This document shows positions 45,821 through 58,400 of a DNA stretch of 64,000 bases, piece by piece. The notes beneath the pieces were generated by a model. That model did no database searches, had not been told where the DNA came from, and worked only from the letters and a program-made list of their open reading frames with translations. Location: contig BCIV01000018.1 of NCBI GenBank assembly GCA_001600055.1, positions 310,001 through 374,000 on the forward strand. Reading direction: 5' to 3'. The stretch comes from Filobasidium wieringae (Eukaryota; Basidiomycota; Tremellomycetes; Filobasidiales; Filobasidiaceae). The stretch's first letter is position 1; each line of letters starts with the position of its first letter. The translations under genes and the position numbers were made by a program.

Positions 45821-48425
45821 TTACGACGACTCCTCCAAGATGAATCGCCAGAGACCCTCGGGATCCTTGTAATCGTGATGGATAAGGGAGACCAACCAAG
45901 ACCGATCGCTTATCCCTTGCAACAGTTTACGGGAGACCGATCTCATTGGGAAAAGTCGAGCCCATTCGGTCCAGATCTCGAACGCTTCTTCCTACATCAC
46001 GTCAAGTCAAGTCAAGTCAAGTCAAGTCAAGTCAAAGTCAAACATCGCCATCGGTCCATCAGACTCATTGGCCCGTCATGAGAGCAAGAGGAAACGTACC
46101 TTCCATGCTAGGAACGAGATCTCCTCGATGATGGTCGACTGTACAATCTCCTGACCGGGGAAAACGGCCCAAGTCACCGCGTTCATCCCTTGAGCAGGTA
46201 CGTTTGTCAAAAAATCACCCTACCCCCAGTATCAGCCCCCTCCGCTCCGCCTCCTCATCCCGTCAAGAGAAAAAACTCACAGACTTGTTCCCGGCATACA
46301 ACCCGATCTTTCCTTTCCCAGCCTCATTAGCCCGCCTCAACAGTTCCTCCACCTCGGTCTTATCCTTGACGAAGAACTCTACGAAACTCTTCTGGAACAC
46401 GTACCCGCCTCGAGGTCCGAATCCATGTACCGGATCCTCACTCTTCGCTCCATCCACGGCGGGTTGGGAACCTACCGTCCACCATGCTTTGGAGGGAGAG
46501 TTGAGTTTGATCAGGTAGGGCAGGATCGAATGGGATTCGGGGGAGATGGGGAGATCGCAAAACGGCGTGGTTGGGGTTTTGGGGGATGATTGGAGGTAGG
46601 ATGTGAATAGGGAGGAGAGGGATTCCGTATCCACCGGTGTTCCCCAATCCTTGATCGCTTGAGCGGGCTTCATGTCGACAAAAGCAATCACGATCAGAGG
46701 CCCAATCACACCGTCTCAAACGACACCGCGACGACTCACAGTGATCTTCAACCCATTACCCCATCCATCGATCTCTCCATAAGCAGGACTCCTCACATCG
46801 GTGAATCGACCGTTAGGAAACTCGTCCCAACTATCCTCCGTCCCCGTAGGCGCACCCCCAGCTCCCGTCCCATTCTCATTCTGTCCCTTCTGACCTCCCG
46901 GGGCCGAACCGTTTTCCTCATGAGGATGAGACTCGCCATCCAACCCGGGTCCACCTCGTTTATGCTTCAAACCGTATTCAGCGAGATGCACCGCTTCTTC
47001 AGGAGAAACGCTAAGGGCCTGTAATTGAGCCGTAGGACTGGTAGTCTCCTGAGCCCCGTGATTGGGAGCCATCGTTTTACCCTGTTCGATCAACTTGTTC
47101 CTCGAATGGGAAGTGGAAGTGGAAGTCACCCGAGCATCGCAAGTCCAACCGAGATTCTCTAGAATCTTTCGTACGGATTTCTCCAGGTTGAGGGTACAGA
47201 AATGAACGGTCGTGATCTTTGCTTCCGAGCTGACCAGTTCCTTGATCATCCTCGTAGAAAGCTCGATTCCGTACCGTTTGACCGCAGCGTCATCCGCCTG
47301 ATGCACAGACACGCAAGCGCGATAAATAAGCTTGACCCGAATGATTGACTCTTATGGCAAATGCTCACCTTGATAGCGTCCAAATCGTTCAGTACGGTCT
47401 CAGGAACCGGGCACTTACACAAATTAGTCAACCTCCTGAAAGAAGCGTAATTCTGAATAGGCATGATCCCGGGGATGATCGGTACATCCACGCCTTCCGA
47501 ATTGGGTCGATTTATCAGCTCATACTCTTCCCTTTTCGACAACAAGAGCGATCGCAGGGACTCACCTGCCGCCCGAACCCTTTTGACCCAATTGACGAAT
47601 CCTTCCACATCGTAGAAAAGTTGAGTGATTATGAAATGAGCGCCTGCGTTTACTTTTTGAGCTAGGAAGGAAATGTCCGATTCGGGTGTAGCGGAATCGA
47701 CATGAGGAGTCGGATAGCCTTCAAAGTAATCGTGGTCAGTGACGTGGAATTGATTTGTGCAATAGGATGGGCGTACCGGCTACTCCGATACAGAAATATC
47801 CTTTCCATTCCCGATCGATATACCTCACTAAATCCTCGGCGAATTCGAATTCCTGTTCTTCCTCTTCAGGATCGAGATCGATATCTTGCCCATTGAGGAG
47901 AGTTGTATCAGGACCGGGAGCTGGTCGATACTCTTCTTTCCTGGGTGGATCTGATCAAGGGGTGTGCGTCAGTATCAAAAGGGGAAAAGGGAGATCGAGG
48001 AATGGGAATTACCTCCTCGTAGAGCTAGAATGTTCTGGACTCCGAGCTCTTTACATTTCTGAGAGCGAATCAAGCGTAAGCCAAGAAAGAAGGATCGAGT
48101 ACGCTGTCAGCAAACTGACCTTGAGAGCCTCATCGACCATCTTCTTGCCCATATTCGTACAAGTCAAATGCAAAATAATCTGAACCTTCCCACCGGCCAA
48201 TTGCATCTTCGCAATCTCCGCCGCCAATTCCAGACTCCTCGTCGCCGTGCTTCCTCCCGCACCCCATGTCACGCTAATAGCTACAGGAGGGGCGAGAGGA
48301 CCAGAAGTCATTCGCTGAATACGATCGAGTAGGTTTGCGAGACCTTCGGGCGTTCGGGGAGGGAAGAATTCGAAAGTGTGGCATGGTTGGCCAGAATGGG
48401 AGTTGAGGGCATCTACTAGATGCAT
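45821..48425 (-). CDS. MET12/MET13: methylenetetrahydrofolate reductase
   Basis: About nine exons from ATG 48425 (MHLVDALNSHS) to the TAA at 45821. The N-terminal TIM-barrel shows HTFEFFPPRTPEGLANLLDR (catalytic Glu in EFFPPR), ISVTWGAGGST, LHLTCTNM, GVQNILALRGDPPR (FAD/folate loop), HPHVD-like PTPHVDSATPESD, GAHFIITQLFYDVEGFVNWV and IPGIMPIQNYASFRR. The C-terminal regulatory domain includes KITTVHFCTLNLEKSVRKIL, FGPRGGYVFQKSFVEFFV, NAVTWAVFPGQEIVQST and a tail KDPEGLWRFILEESS. It reduces 5,10-methylene-THF to 5-methyl-THF for methionine synthesis in the cytosol. Fungi have two paralogues (MET12/MET13 type); I cannot tell which. A Gly/Asn/Glu-rich insertion of ~90 residues sits between the domains (about 46800-47100). 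A near-3' intron holds a TCAAG pentamer repeat. Divergent from ADE1. Confidence 0.93.
45997..46040. repeat. GTCAA pentanucleotide repeat in an MTHFR intron
   Basis: Roughly eight tandem GTCAA units with one expanded copy at the end. It lies just inside the 3' end of an intron, about 10 nt from the acceptor before the exon coding EEAFEIWTEW. On the transcript strand it reads TTGAC, resembling a multiplied branch-site-like motif (TTGAC/CTGAC). Confidence 0.9.
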
Positions 48426-48716
48426 TTTGAAACTTGTTTTCCTGGGAATAGTATTCTGCAGGTTTTGTAGCTGGTATGTGCGTATACCAAGGGATAGCAA
48501 GCGTCGAGTGAAAGGCGAATGAGATATGGATCGATGTAATCGAATCAGAGGTCATTCGCTCGGCTTTGGCTCGGCTCGGTTCGCTTCCGTGATTGTTATC
48601 ATTTCAATTCATCATCACCCGAAAAGTTCAGATTTGACTATCACTCCTCCATCTCCAGCACCTGCGCACACATATACAGACACCCAGGTAACCCGTACAC
48701 TCTCCTGCTGACAACC
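48426..48716. promoter_or_regulatory. shared divergent promoter, MTHFR / ADE1
   Basis: 291 bp separate the two start codons. CGGCTC/TCGGCT-type short repeats occur at about 48560-48590. A common regulator of one-carbon and purine synthesis could act here; no recognised Bas1/Pho2- or Gcn4-type site (TGACTC) is evident. Confidence 0.5.
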
Positions 48717-49981
48717 ATGCCAGCCCTAGAACATACAGACCTTCCCAAGCTGAAGCTCGTCGCAAAGGGCAAAGTCAGGGACATCTACGCTCTTCCTGAT
48801 GAAGCGGATTCCGACAAGCTCCTGTTCGTCGCGACGGATAGGATTAGTGCGTTCGATATCATCATGGAGAATGTCAGTCAGGTAGAACGTCGGAACCCGT
48901 CATACTCGGAATGCTGAGTGTCGTTCACGATCTACCAGGGTATCCCAAACAAGGGTTCCCTCTTGACCACACTATCTCTTTTCTGGTTCGACAAGCTCTC
49001 CTCCATACTCCCTCACCACGTCCTAGCTCCTCCTCCTTCAACATGCTGGAACACCGAGGGAGACAAGTCAAAGGCCGACGAGGCATGGCAATCTTTCCCC
49101 CGTAGTCTGGACGAGTATCGTGATCAGCTCGAAGGAAGGAGTATGATCGTCAAGAAGTGCGAGGTCATCAAGGTCGAAGCCATCGTCCGGGGCTATATTA
49201 CCGGTAAGCTAGAGGTCTATCGTTTATCCCACAACAATCCTTACATATTCAAATTATCTCATGACTCAGGATCTGCTTGGAACGAATACAAGAAATCCCA
49301 AACCGTACACGGAATCCCCATGCCAGCCGGACTCTCCGAATCGTCAAAGTTCCCCGAACCTATTTTCACTCCTTCTACCAAGGCTGATCAGGGGGAGCAT
49401 GATGAGAACATCCATCCTGATAAAGGTTAGTATCCATCTTCTCTGATTCAAGTCGCTACGAGAGATGACAGGATATTGATTTATCGCACTATTGGAACAG
49501 TCAAGGATATTTGTGGGGAGGAATTGGCAGGAGCTATCAGTAAAGTAGCCGTCAATCTATACAGTAAGTCAAGGTCATCATTCCTGTCGAATGCAACAAC
49601 ATATTAACCATCTCATCCCAACTCGCGTACCAAACAGCCGAAGCTGCCACCCATGCGGAAGCAAAAGGAGTGATCCTAGCGGATACGAAATTCGAATTCG
49701 GTCTCCTTCCTGCCACATCGAGCGACAGCACCCTCTCCTCCCGTTTGATCTTGATCGATGAAGTCCTCACCCCCGATTCTTCCCGATATTGGTCCGCCGA
49801 GACTTACTCGGTGGGAAGGGGTCAGGATTCCTTTGACAAGCAGTATGTAAGGGATTGGTTGATTAGGGAAGGCAAGAAGAACGTCGAGGGTGTTAGGTTA
49901 CCCGAGGATGTTGTCAAGGGAACCGAAGAGAAGTACAGGGAGGCGAAAGAGAAGATCATGGGACAGGGTAAATGGGCTTGA
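48717..49981 (+). CDS. ADE1: SAICAR synthetase (phosphoribosylaminoimidazole-succinocarboxamide synthase)
   Basis: ATG at 48717 ([20 protein letters not shown]), five exons, stop at 49981. Diagnostic motifs: [13 protein letters not shown] (ATP-binding start); [19 protein letters not shown] across the first intron; [59 protein letters not shown] (substrate loop); [41 protein letters not shown]. Length (~310 aa) matches fungal Ade1. It joins CAIR and aspartate using ATP in de novo purine synthesis, in the cytosol. The first intron (GTCAGT to CTACCAG) splits MEN-GIPN. Divergent from MTHFR. Confidence 0.95.
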
Positions 49982-50112
49982 GATGGGTTGTCGAGTTTCT
50001 GGAATCAGAATGAAAGAATGAAATAGCATCATGTGTATGAAATCGAATAACGGCTGGCAGGGTATAGGGGTATAAATGCTGTGCTACGATTAACGAGACA
50101 CTTTTAGGCTTT

Positions 50113-51734
50113 CTATTTCCCTCGCCTCTGCTTGGTCTTTAGTGTAGCCGGTTTCATCTCTTTCACCTCTTCCACGACCAAAGCAGGATCGACCATATCC
50201 ACCACTTCCTCCCTCACCTCCCCCTGAGTCCTGCGCAAAGCTTCACCCCATCCCTCAACATCATCCATCCCCTCTGCCCATTCCTCCTCCTCAAGGTTGT
50301 TCAGGAACACATGGTTACCCCCACTCCAAGCATACTCTCCTCGTAAAACCTTCTCGATCGTCTTATACGCTTCGATTGTCGCGTAGGGAGTCAAGGTGCT
50401 GGGGTGTCGATAGGACGCTGGTTGTCCAGTAAGGGGACATATCGGTTTTTTTCTCGCTGGAAAACGGATGGATAATTCCGGAAGTCAGAACATAAGTCCT
50501 GTATGGCATGAACGGCTCGACTCACTCAGCGGTCTATTCCGTAGACTGACAAAAGGGACTCGGGTCCAATCCGCTTGATCCCCGAAGATGACTCGAAGTT
50601 GATCCGCTTGGTTCGGAATATCAGAGAGGACGAGGTAATTTCTTGTACACTTCTCCATTGGTGGGTTTTCTTGATCAGGTTGAGTCCCGGTCGATTGTTC
50701 AGTGCTGACAACCGGATCGGCGCCAGTGTTCTGATCTTTCTTCTGTTCGTCCACCCCGACCGCCTGCCTTTCTTCCACCCGACTAACCCATCCAAGCCTA
50801 GGCCCCTCGATTTCCTTCCTTCCACTCCTTGTCAATTCCCGTCTCTCTTCCTCCTTCTTCAACCAATCTTTAAGAGACTCGCGATTGGTCTCCTCGCGCT
50901 CCAGGGCATTTGCGATGAGATCTGCTTGAGTCAGGTGTTGCGAGGGGTGAGGTGTTCGGGGTCCACGAAGCGGGTTCAAAGCCTAAGAAAAGGAAGACAT
51001 GTTAGAGGACTGAGTATTATAGACAGACCGGGTTGCAAGACTTACTCGACGTGCTTCTTCTTCCTTCGCACGGGTGTCTACTTCAGCTCGATCTTTACGA
51101 GTGGAAGCTCGCATGGTGGTTCTTCTTGCTTCACCCTGTACAGTGGTTTTATGTGTTTCTTCAGTGTTTTGTTCGGAGTCATGCTCAAGCTTTTCTTCCT
51201 GACGGTCGGTTGACGAAGGCTCGTCGTGCTCGTCAGGAAGGATAGAAGTTGGATCTTGAGGTAGAACGAGCTCGACCCTTCGTTTCTTACTTTCCCTTTC
51301 TTCACCTGACGGTTTTAAACTCGACTTTAAAGCCCCTTTCCCTGTACTCCCTGACGGTCGAGCCTTTTTCATGTATGCAAGAGGATCATGATACCCTCTC
51401 TTCCGCTCTTTAGTTTGTTGTTGACGTTCTTCCTTTCTCAGACGTTTTTCAAGAATCGTTGGGTCTTGGTCAGTGGGGTTCTCTTCGTCCGTCGAGGCAA
51501 AGTCGTCGTCAAAAACATCTCCTTGTTCTACTGCAAGTAGAATCTTGAGCTTTTCAGCTGAAAGCACGAGAGAGAAGGGATGCACTAACAGTTGTCCTCG
51601 AAATCCACATCGTCCTCTACCTCCTCGAATCCTTCTTCCGCATCGATCGTATGAGCCTTGTCGAGCAGGGCCCTGAGTCTGTTACCAGCTGTGGACCGCT
51701 TAGACCTGCCTAGTACTAACGATTCTGTTGACAT
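50113..51734 (-). CDS. VPS72: SWR1-complex subunit Vps72/Swc2 (YL1 family)
   Basis: ATG at 51734 (MSTESLVLGRSKRSTAGNRL), three to four introns, stop at 50113. The YL1 N-terminal motif is clear: RSTAGNRLRALLDK, then EEGFEEVEDDVDFED and DVFDDDFASTDEE (acidic H2A.Z-H2B chaperone segment). A basic/acidic middle (KRKRGY-type, Lys/Glu-rich) follows, then ALNPLRGPRTPHPSQHLTQ. The YL1_C signature is at the C-terminus: KPICPLTGQPASYRHPSTLT and PYATIEAYKTIEKVL. Role: a nuclear subunit of SWR1 that binds H2A.Z-H2B during exchange. The unusually long spacer and the C-terminal extension after YL1_C (to QRRGK) are low complexity. Divergent from DPM2. Confidence 0.88.
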
Positions 51735-51967
51735 GGTAGCTGCAGCAGGATCAGCTCAAATGGCAAGGAGGAATGTGGAATGTGTTACGAAATTGAATAT
51801 GCTGAGATATGCTCAACCATGAATTAGCATCCGCGTCTAGTAAAGTGACGAAGCAATAACATTTCGTCAAGACCTGATCAGGGTTCATCATTCACTCGGA
51901 GTCTCCGTCTTTCGGCACATAAAATTCAGGAATCGAACGCTACAAGTATCTGGAGAAATTAAAGAAG
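51735..51967. promoter_or_regulatory. shared divergent promoter, VPS72 / DPM2
   Basis: 233 bp between the start codons. CATTTCGTCAAG and similar AT-balanced sequence; no recognised TATA box. Both core promoters and 5' UTRs must lie here. Confidence 0.45.
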
Positions 51968-52355
51968 ATGGTGAGCCCAAAAACGCGAATCGAAATGAGC
52001 ACAATCTCATGCTCTAGTCCTTTTGCTCCCACAGGCTACAAGCGACAAACTCTTAGGCTTCTCGATGCTAGCGGTAGCTGCATTCGTATTTATCTACTAC
52101 ACAACATGGGCGCTCCTGACAGTAGGTGGCCAGGCTCTCTTTACAATAAGTTATACTGAAAGTCATGATATCACATAACAGCCATTCCTACCATCTAACT
52201 CCCCCCTCCTTCCCCTTTTCCCATCAAGGGAATACGCTGTCGCCCTCCCCGCAGGTCTGGTGTTGGTAGGAGGCGCAGGAGTCTCGGCATTTATCGGAAG
52301 AGTGATGATGAAGGAAGCAAGAAAGAGAAAGGTCAGGTCAGGGAAAGCCGCCTGA
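51968..52355 (+). CDS. DPM2: dolichol-phosphate-mannose synthase subunit Dpm2
   Basis: Three exons: 51968-51970 (the ATG alone), 52035-52121 and 52182-52355. Exon 2 reads ATSDKLLGFSMLAVAAFVFI and YYTTWALLT; exon 3 reads PFLPSNSPLLPLFPSREYAV, then ALPAGLVLVGGAGVSAFIGR. This is the Dpm2 family: two membrane helices with a P-F-L...F-P-x-R-E-Y/W-A loop; the ~87-residue length is right. Role: it stabilises and localises the Dpm1 catalytic subunit in the ER membrane; in mammals it also boosts the GPI-GlcNAc transferase. The start codon is its own 3-nt exon followed directly by GTGAGC; no other frame gives the conserved M-A-T/S-x-D-K-x-x-G start. The TAC-TAC-AC run (YYTTW) matches the family. Confidence 0.9.
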
Positions 52356-52446
52356 ACCAGGTCCTTTAGGTCGTCCGGGATGCATGCAATATACCTCTTT
52401 TCCCTTGATGGATACAATAACGATCAAATCATACAACGAACAACAT

Positions 52447-55178
52447 CTATTTCCTCCAAACATCCAGAACCCTCTTTAAATTCTCCTCCAACAACCCCTC
52501 CTTCACCTTACCTACGAATTCTTCCAGCCGGATGATTTCAGCTCTACTCCGTCCATCTTCCTCCCTTTCGTGCCTCTGAGAAGGTGCCACGGCGATCAGA
52601 AGGGTACAAACATTTGCTCTGATTTCCAGAGGTAGCGTGGCGGGTGGCTTGGTGGTTGGAGCGATTGATTCCGATAAATTCAACTCGGGGTTGGAGAGAT
52701 CGGTTATGCTTGCTTCTTCAGGTTCGGTAGGAAGGGGTTGTAACATCCCGCTCTGGAAGAACCCTAGTAACCTAAGTAAGACCTGTTCACTTAATACCAC
52801 CTCGGTGACTGTCTCCACTATCGATTGAAACACTCGATTAACATTCCCGTCGACTTCCTCTCGATCACTTGTGTACTAACCTGCTCCGCATTCCTTAACA
52901 AGCAGGATCAAACCCAACACTCCTTCTCCGACAAGCACCCCTTGTCCAGCCGCTAGTAACCCCATCAAAACGTTCAATACCCGTTCATCAGAACCCATCT
53001 GTATTCTCCTCATCCGAACCTGTTCCTCCCGCTCCGATCCCACAGTGTGGATAACCTTGCCGTTGGAAAACGTTTTGATGATGTTGACGATGACTCGGGA
53101 GGATTCGGATTTGATCCCTACGTCTTCACTTTTCAGAGCTAGTTCGAGAACGGAGGGGAAGAGCGTGGATTTCCCGTTCATCAGGAATAAACAGTTGTTC
53201 ACTGCATTCCACCGCAGGGCTTGGGTTAGCTGGACGAATTCCCTTGCTGTAGATGTGTTCTGGACTTACGTTCCCCATTACATAAATGCTTCAAGACGAC
53301 CATAGCGCCCCCTACTATCGGCCCCACAACCAAACCCTCCAACTTCCCCCTGATCAATCCCCACTGCTCGAAAGCTCGCATGACTCGTTCCCCCCATTCT
53401 CCCCTCATGAGAGTACTGACGAAGAGGTTTCGCAGGAAACCTAGGAGAGCGTGGATGACTTGAGGTTCGGGTTGGTCAGGCATGGCCAGGGTTTGAGATA
53501 GTTGAGCGGTGATTTGGGCATCTTGGGAGATGAAGCGGACCGATCGATCTGCCAGTCAACAATAATGTTTTCGAATCAACTCTCGTTCACCCATCAAGCG
53601 TGGGATCGTTAACGAAGAACGAAAGGGACTCACCATCAACTATCCAATTACCCAAGACCAACCACCCAGCCGCTCTCAAATCTTCCCTCTCCTTCCCACT
53701 CTCCCCAATCCACCTCCTAATCCAACCCAAGACCCATGCGTTCTCACCCCCGACCTTGACCCCCGCAAGGACTTCCAAAACAGTCCCCATCATTCCAGCC
53801 TTGACCATCCCGAAGAACTTGCCCGGGTTGAATTCCTCCTCCTCCCCCGACTCTTTAAGGGGTTGCGACCATGACGCGGGTAATCGACCTTCCTCGATGA
53901 ACCGGAGGAGAGTGAGCATCCCTGCGGATCCTCCGTTGTTCATCAAGGCGAGGCAGGTTTCCGGTTGATTGGAATAGGTATGAGATAGTAGGGTTTGAAC
54001 GGATGCGAGGTAGTGAGATTCAAAGGCGATGATTTCGTCCTGATCATCTTCCTCGTCCTCGTCCTCATCCTTCTCCTCGTCGTCCCCGATTTCTCGCCCA
54101 ACGCCTTGCCGGCCAATGTCATGAGCACCAACAGAACGTGGTAACCAACACCCTCTCTCTTCCCCCAAAAACCCTTCCAATCCCTTGAAAGCCAGGTCGA
54201 ACCAATCAAAGTCCCACCTGCCTTTATTCTCGTCTACTCGATCGGAGCTAAATCAGCTCCCAGTCCTGAATCCTCTAAGCTATCCGATCGAGGAAAAGAA
54301 CCGGACTCACCAGATAAGACGACTTCATCGAGAGCTTTCCAGATCCATTCGACCACTCTTAAGCGACTCATCACCTCTTCCCCCTCTTCTTCCGTTTTCA
54401 GATTCGATTCCTTGTTCGGGTTCTCTGTGGTACTTGAGGTGGAGAGTATGGGTTTGGAGGTGCATCTGCTTAGTACGGGTAGGTAGAGGTCGAGGCTCAA
54501 GTGGAGGAGGTCAGGGATCAGAGGATAGAGGTCGGATTGGATTGAGCCTGATGGGGGTGATAATAAAGCATCAATCGGAGTGATAATTGAGGAATCAGCA
54601 TTGATACCAATTCATGCATCCTCAATTAAATAAGAATGTTAAGAGTTTGAAGACTGACTGATATTTCCTAAGGAAAGGTTCAACAAGGAAGCCACAACGG
54701 CTCTGATCGTCCCGAACGTCTCGACTTCCTTATGTTTTCCATTCGTCGCTAATCTGGAAACCGTTTTCAAATACACATGGATCAACGAGATATACCCCGT
54801 CTTCTGGACTTTCAGACGATTGGTATCTGTTTTCAACGCAAGGAGAGTTTTAGTATCCATTCGACAAGAATGGGAAGTGATGAAACGGACCGTCATCCAC
54901 TATAAGATTAGCTACGACTCTAGCGGTCTGTAAAACCAGTTCTTCCTTTTGCCGCACCGTCGCATCTTCTTGATTTGTCGTAGCGATCGTCAAGGCCCTG
55001 GTGAGATCTTCTGGGTTTATGGAAGCGAAAGTCGCCCGGTATTCAGCTGTGAAGGAGACGGGGGATGAGTCATATGATGAGTCGAGATGGCGAGCTCGAG
55101 GTCGGACGTACGTGTACATCCCCTTAGGGTATCTGCTGTGTTCGATAGGTGAGTTATCAGCTGAGCGATGTCTGACAT
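52447..55178 (-). CDS. SmgGDS/Rap1GDS1-like armadillo-repeat protein (probable)
   Basis: ATG at 55178 (MSDIAQLITHLSNTADTLRG). Exon 1 joins PEYRATFASINPEDLTRALT; several more exons run to the stop at 52447 (LKRVLDVWRK). The chain is helical armadillo-type throughout: LQTARVVANLIVDDG, SLNLSLGN-type repeat ends, CLALMNNGGSAGMLTLLRFI, LRAAGWLVLGNWIVD, QVIHALLGFLRNLF, AMVVLKHLCNGN, ALRWNAVNNCLFLMNGKSTL, SSRVIVNIIKTFSNGK, LNVLMGLLAAGQGVL. LGN-x-x-D-type and LxxLCxGN-type ends are what I associate with SmgGDS, which binds prenylated small GTPases. Another ARM protein is possible. An acidic loop (DEEKDEDEDEEDDQDE) interrupts it near 54050. Divergent from the patatin lipase. Confidence 0.6.
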
Positions 55179-55494
55179 GTTTGCTGGTGCTGAGTTGCGG
55201 GTGAGCGAGTGAGTTTGAGTAAGTGATTTGATGACAATTGAGGTTTGAGCATGTTCAACTTGGATCTACTCTGATGTCCTTATTTCCACCTTTGATTCCG
55301 GTGAGTAAGACTGATGCGATGATGACGTTGAATGCCTATCACTCCTGGTCGCTCTCTCTCTCTTCTAGCTAGCTACACTGCTACAGCCATACCACTGACT
55401 GCCTATCACTACAGCTATACCCCTATCATTATCATCGCATCGCCACCACATAGCATTCATACACACACGCTCACACACACACACACAACACAAC
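55179..55494. promoter_or_regulatory. shared divergent promoter with CA repeat
   Basis: 316 bp between the ARM-protein (-) and lipase (+) start codons. A (CA)n tract at about 55461-55490 lies directly upstream of the lipase ATG, in its 5' UTR. Confidence 0.5.
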
Positions 55495-58400
55495 ATGGCT
55501 AGAACAGATCAACCCTACAGACAACAGACTTCCACAAGAGCAAGGCAATTACTAGACGAGACTTTCCTCAATGAAGAGTAAGTTCCTCCCTGTCCAGCTG
55601 TCCTATAATCGACCGACTGACCATGAACTTTCTGATGCGAAAGACATATCGAAGCGTTCCAAGCGGCTTTGGAATTGAACGATCTAATTCCAGATCCATC
55701 ACCCGAATCTAACCTGAACCCATTCACTTCCATCCCCACCCCTACCCCTGCGCTCACTCATCCACCTTCCCCCGGTCCTTCCCAAACCCCCACCACCTCG
55801 GCTTTCTCTTTCCCTACAACCCTTCGTTCCCGAACCCGACAATCCTCTTCGAATTCCCTATTGAGAAACCCGAGGGAAGAAGGAGCTCGGAAACGACGAG
55901 AATCAATGGCTAGTCTAGGAGGATGGGAGAGGGTGGAAAGTATCAAGAGTTTAAGCGATTTCGCTCCCGTCCATCAGAAAGTCTCCAGGTGGGTTCTACA
56001 GCTCGGATTCTCTTTTCCCTTCTTCACCTTTCCTTTAATCCGAGCTTTTCGAAGAACTGATCTCTTCGGATTTCATATGGTTTGATCGAGGTTAGACGGA
56101 GGAAGAACGCAGGGACTAAAATTGGATTCTCTTATCATCTCTTCCGATGGCCTTTACTCGTTCGTCGCTCTTCTTCTCTTGCTTGTCTACTGCGGAATCG
56201 TGGATACTAACCTTCAGATTAATCGAACGAACGCGACCTGGAATGGAATGGAATAGGGCTTGATGTTCCTCTTTATCTACCTGGAATTCGGTCTTTATGT
56301 GATCTTGAGACAGATCGTTTGGGGTATCGAATGGGCATTAGCATGTAAGTATCCCCATTCTCATCCTCGATCTCATCAACCGTATACGAAACGGACAAGT
56401 ATGCTGATTCAAGATGAACGGAACCTCCTCCTGCTCGCCCCCCCCTCCCGTCGGGACTACCAGCTATAGGAAAACGCAACATCCGCCACCTCCTAGCCCG
56501 ACTCCGTTCCTCCTCCAGCTACACCCAATGGCTCCTCGCCGCCCGTGAACTGGACAAGACGATCGGGTTCGAAGAATGGAAATCTCAGGATGAAGATCCT
56601 AAATACGATTACCCGCTTATCCGGAAAGTCCGGAAAAGCTTGAAGGTAATGAGGGAAGCGGGGGATGGGATGGGACTGATCGGGGTGCTGGAGATTTGTT
56701 TGAGGAATAATTTCGCCGGTGTTGAGGGCGTTAGGATGTATTCCGAGGTGAGTTGAGCCTGGGATTGACGTGTGGCTGGATGGAGGGCGGAGGTTGATCG
56801 GCTCTTTTTGCAAACGGGGTAGACTTTTTTGGGGACGAAGAATCTGATAGAATGTGAGTTTGATGCGTCACTTTTTCAGGACGGGTGGACTGATTCCGAA
56901 CCCCCTCGTCTATAGCTTACATAAACGAAGTGAAACGTTCTCTCGACCACGTCCGTGAAAACAAATCGATCCCGTTGGAAGAGAAACGTCGATTCTACCG
57001 AGCCGTCAACAAGAACCACGGAGCTTCCGCGCTGTGTCTTTCAGGAGGAGCAGGCTTTGGGTATTACCATTTCGGAGTCGTCAAGGCGTTCTTGGAAGCG
57101 GACCTTTTACCGAAAGTCGTCACGGGGACTTCGGCAGGGGGTTTGGTGGCCGCTTTGACTTGTACGAGGACGGATGAGGAGTTGAGGGAGTTGTTGGTCC
57201 CCGAGTTGGCGGATAGGATCACGGCTTGTGAGGATGGGATCATGTGGGTTTATCGTCGCGGATGACATCACGTGTACGGGGTTTTCTTTGCTGAGACGGG
57301 ATGGGAATTTGTGTTATTAGGACTTGGAGCAGGAGGTTTTGGAAGACGGGTGCTAGGTTTAGTGCGGTCGAATGGGCGAAAAAGGTTGGTCCCGATCGTC
57401 CTGTCACTGGATTGTCATCTCATGACAATTATACGATGACCCATCACAGGCGACCTTCTTCACACATGGCTCAATGACCTTTCGTGAAGCTTACGAAAGA
57501 ACGGGAAGGGCTCTGAACGTCTCGGTCATCCCTCACGATCAACATTCACCCACTAAACTGTTGAATCATCTTACCGCGCCCGATTGTGTGATTTGGTCCG
57601 CCATCAGTGAGCATATAACGCTTGTTTCGAGCTGAATCGGGAGGCGTCCGCTGACCGACCTGGTGTGATAGTCGCTTCCGCCGCCGTACCGGGGATCTTA
57701 CCCGGAGTGGTCCTCATGCAGAAAACACCTACAGGGGATTTGCGACCGATGAACTTCGGTAGCAAGTTCAAAGATGGGAGTTTGAGGGTTGATATCCCTC
57801 TGGAAAGTTTGCATCTGCTTTTCAATGTGAATTACGCGATCGTCTCTCAAGGTGAGTACGCAGTAGGAGCAGAAGGAAGGCGAGACGACTGCTGATTCGT
57901 TGACTGCGATGTGATGCTCGTGTTCCAGCCAATCCTCATGTACATTGTAAGTGTTTCGTCATGCATAATGACGGGGTTTTCCCGCAGAGACTGATTGTCT
58001 TTGTATGACAGTATTCTTCTTCGGCTCGCGAGGATCAGTGGGTTCGCCTGTAGCTCACAGGAAAGGAAAAGGTGTGTACAAATCGTCGCGCTGAATATTT
58101 GAATATGGGCCTAATGGACTGTATACCTGCAGGATGGCGTGGTGGTTTCCTGCTCTCTGCGGCGGAACAATACCTCAAGCTAGAATTGACGAAGAATTTC
58201 AAGGCGAGTCCCTATCGTCCGTTGTCTCCTTTATCAACAAGCTAATTGGTCAGTAACAGGTCATTCGCGATTTAGAGCTGATGCCTCAATTGTTGGGGAG
58301 CGATTGGAGTTCCGTCTTCCTTCAGCGATTTGCGGGCAGTGTGACCATCCTGCCTAAATCTCGGATAATTGTCAGTCCCGTTTCTTCGGTGTGACAGGAC

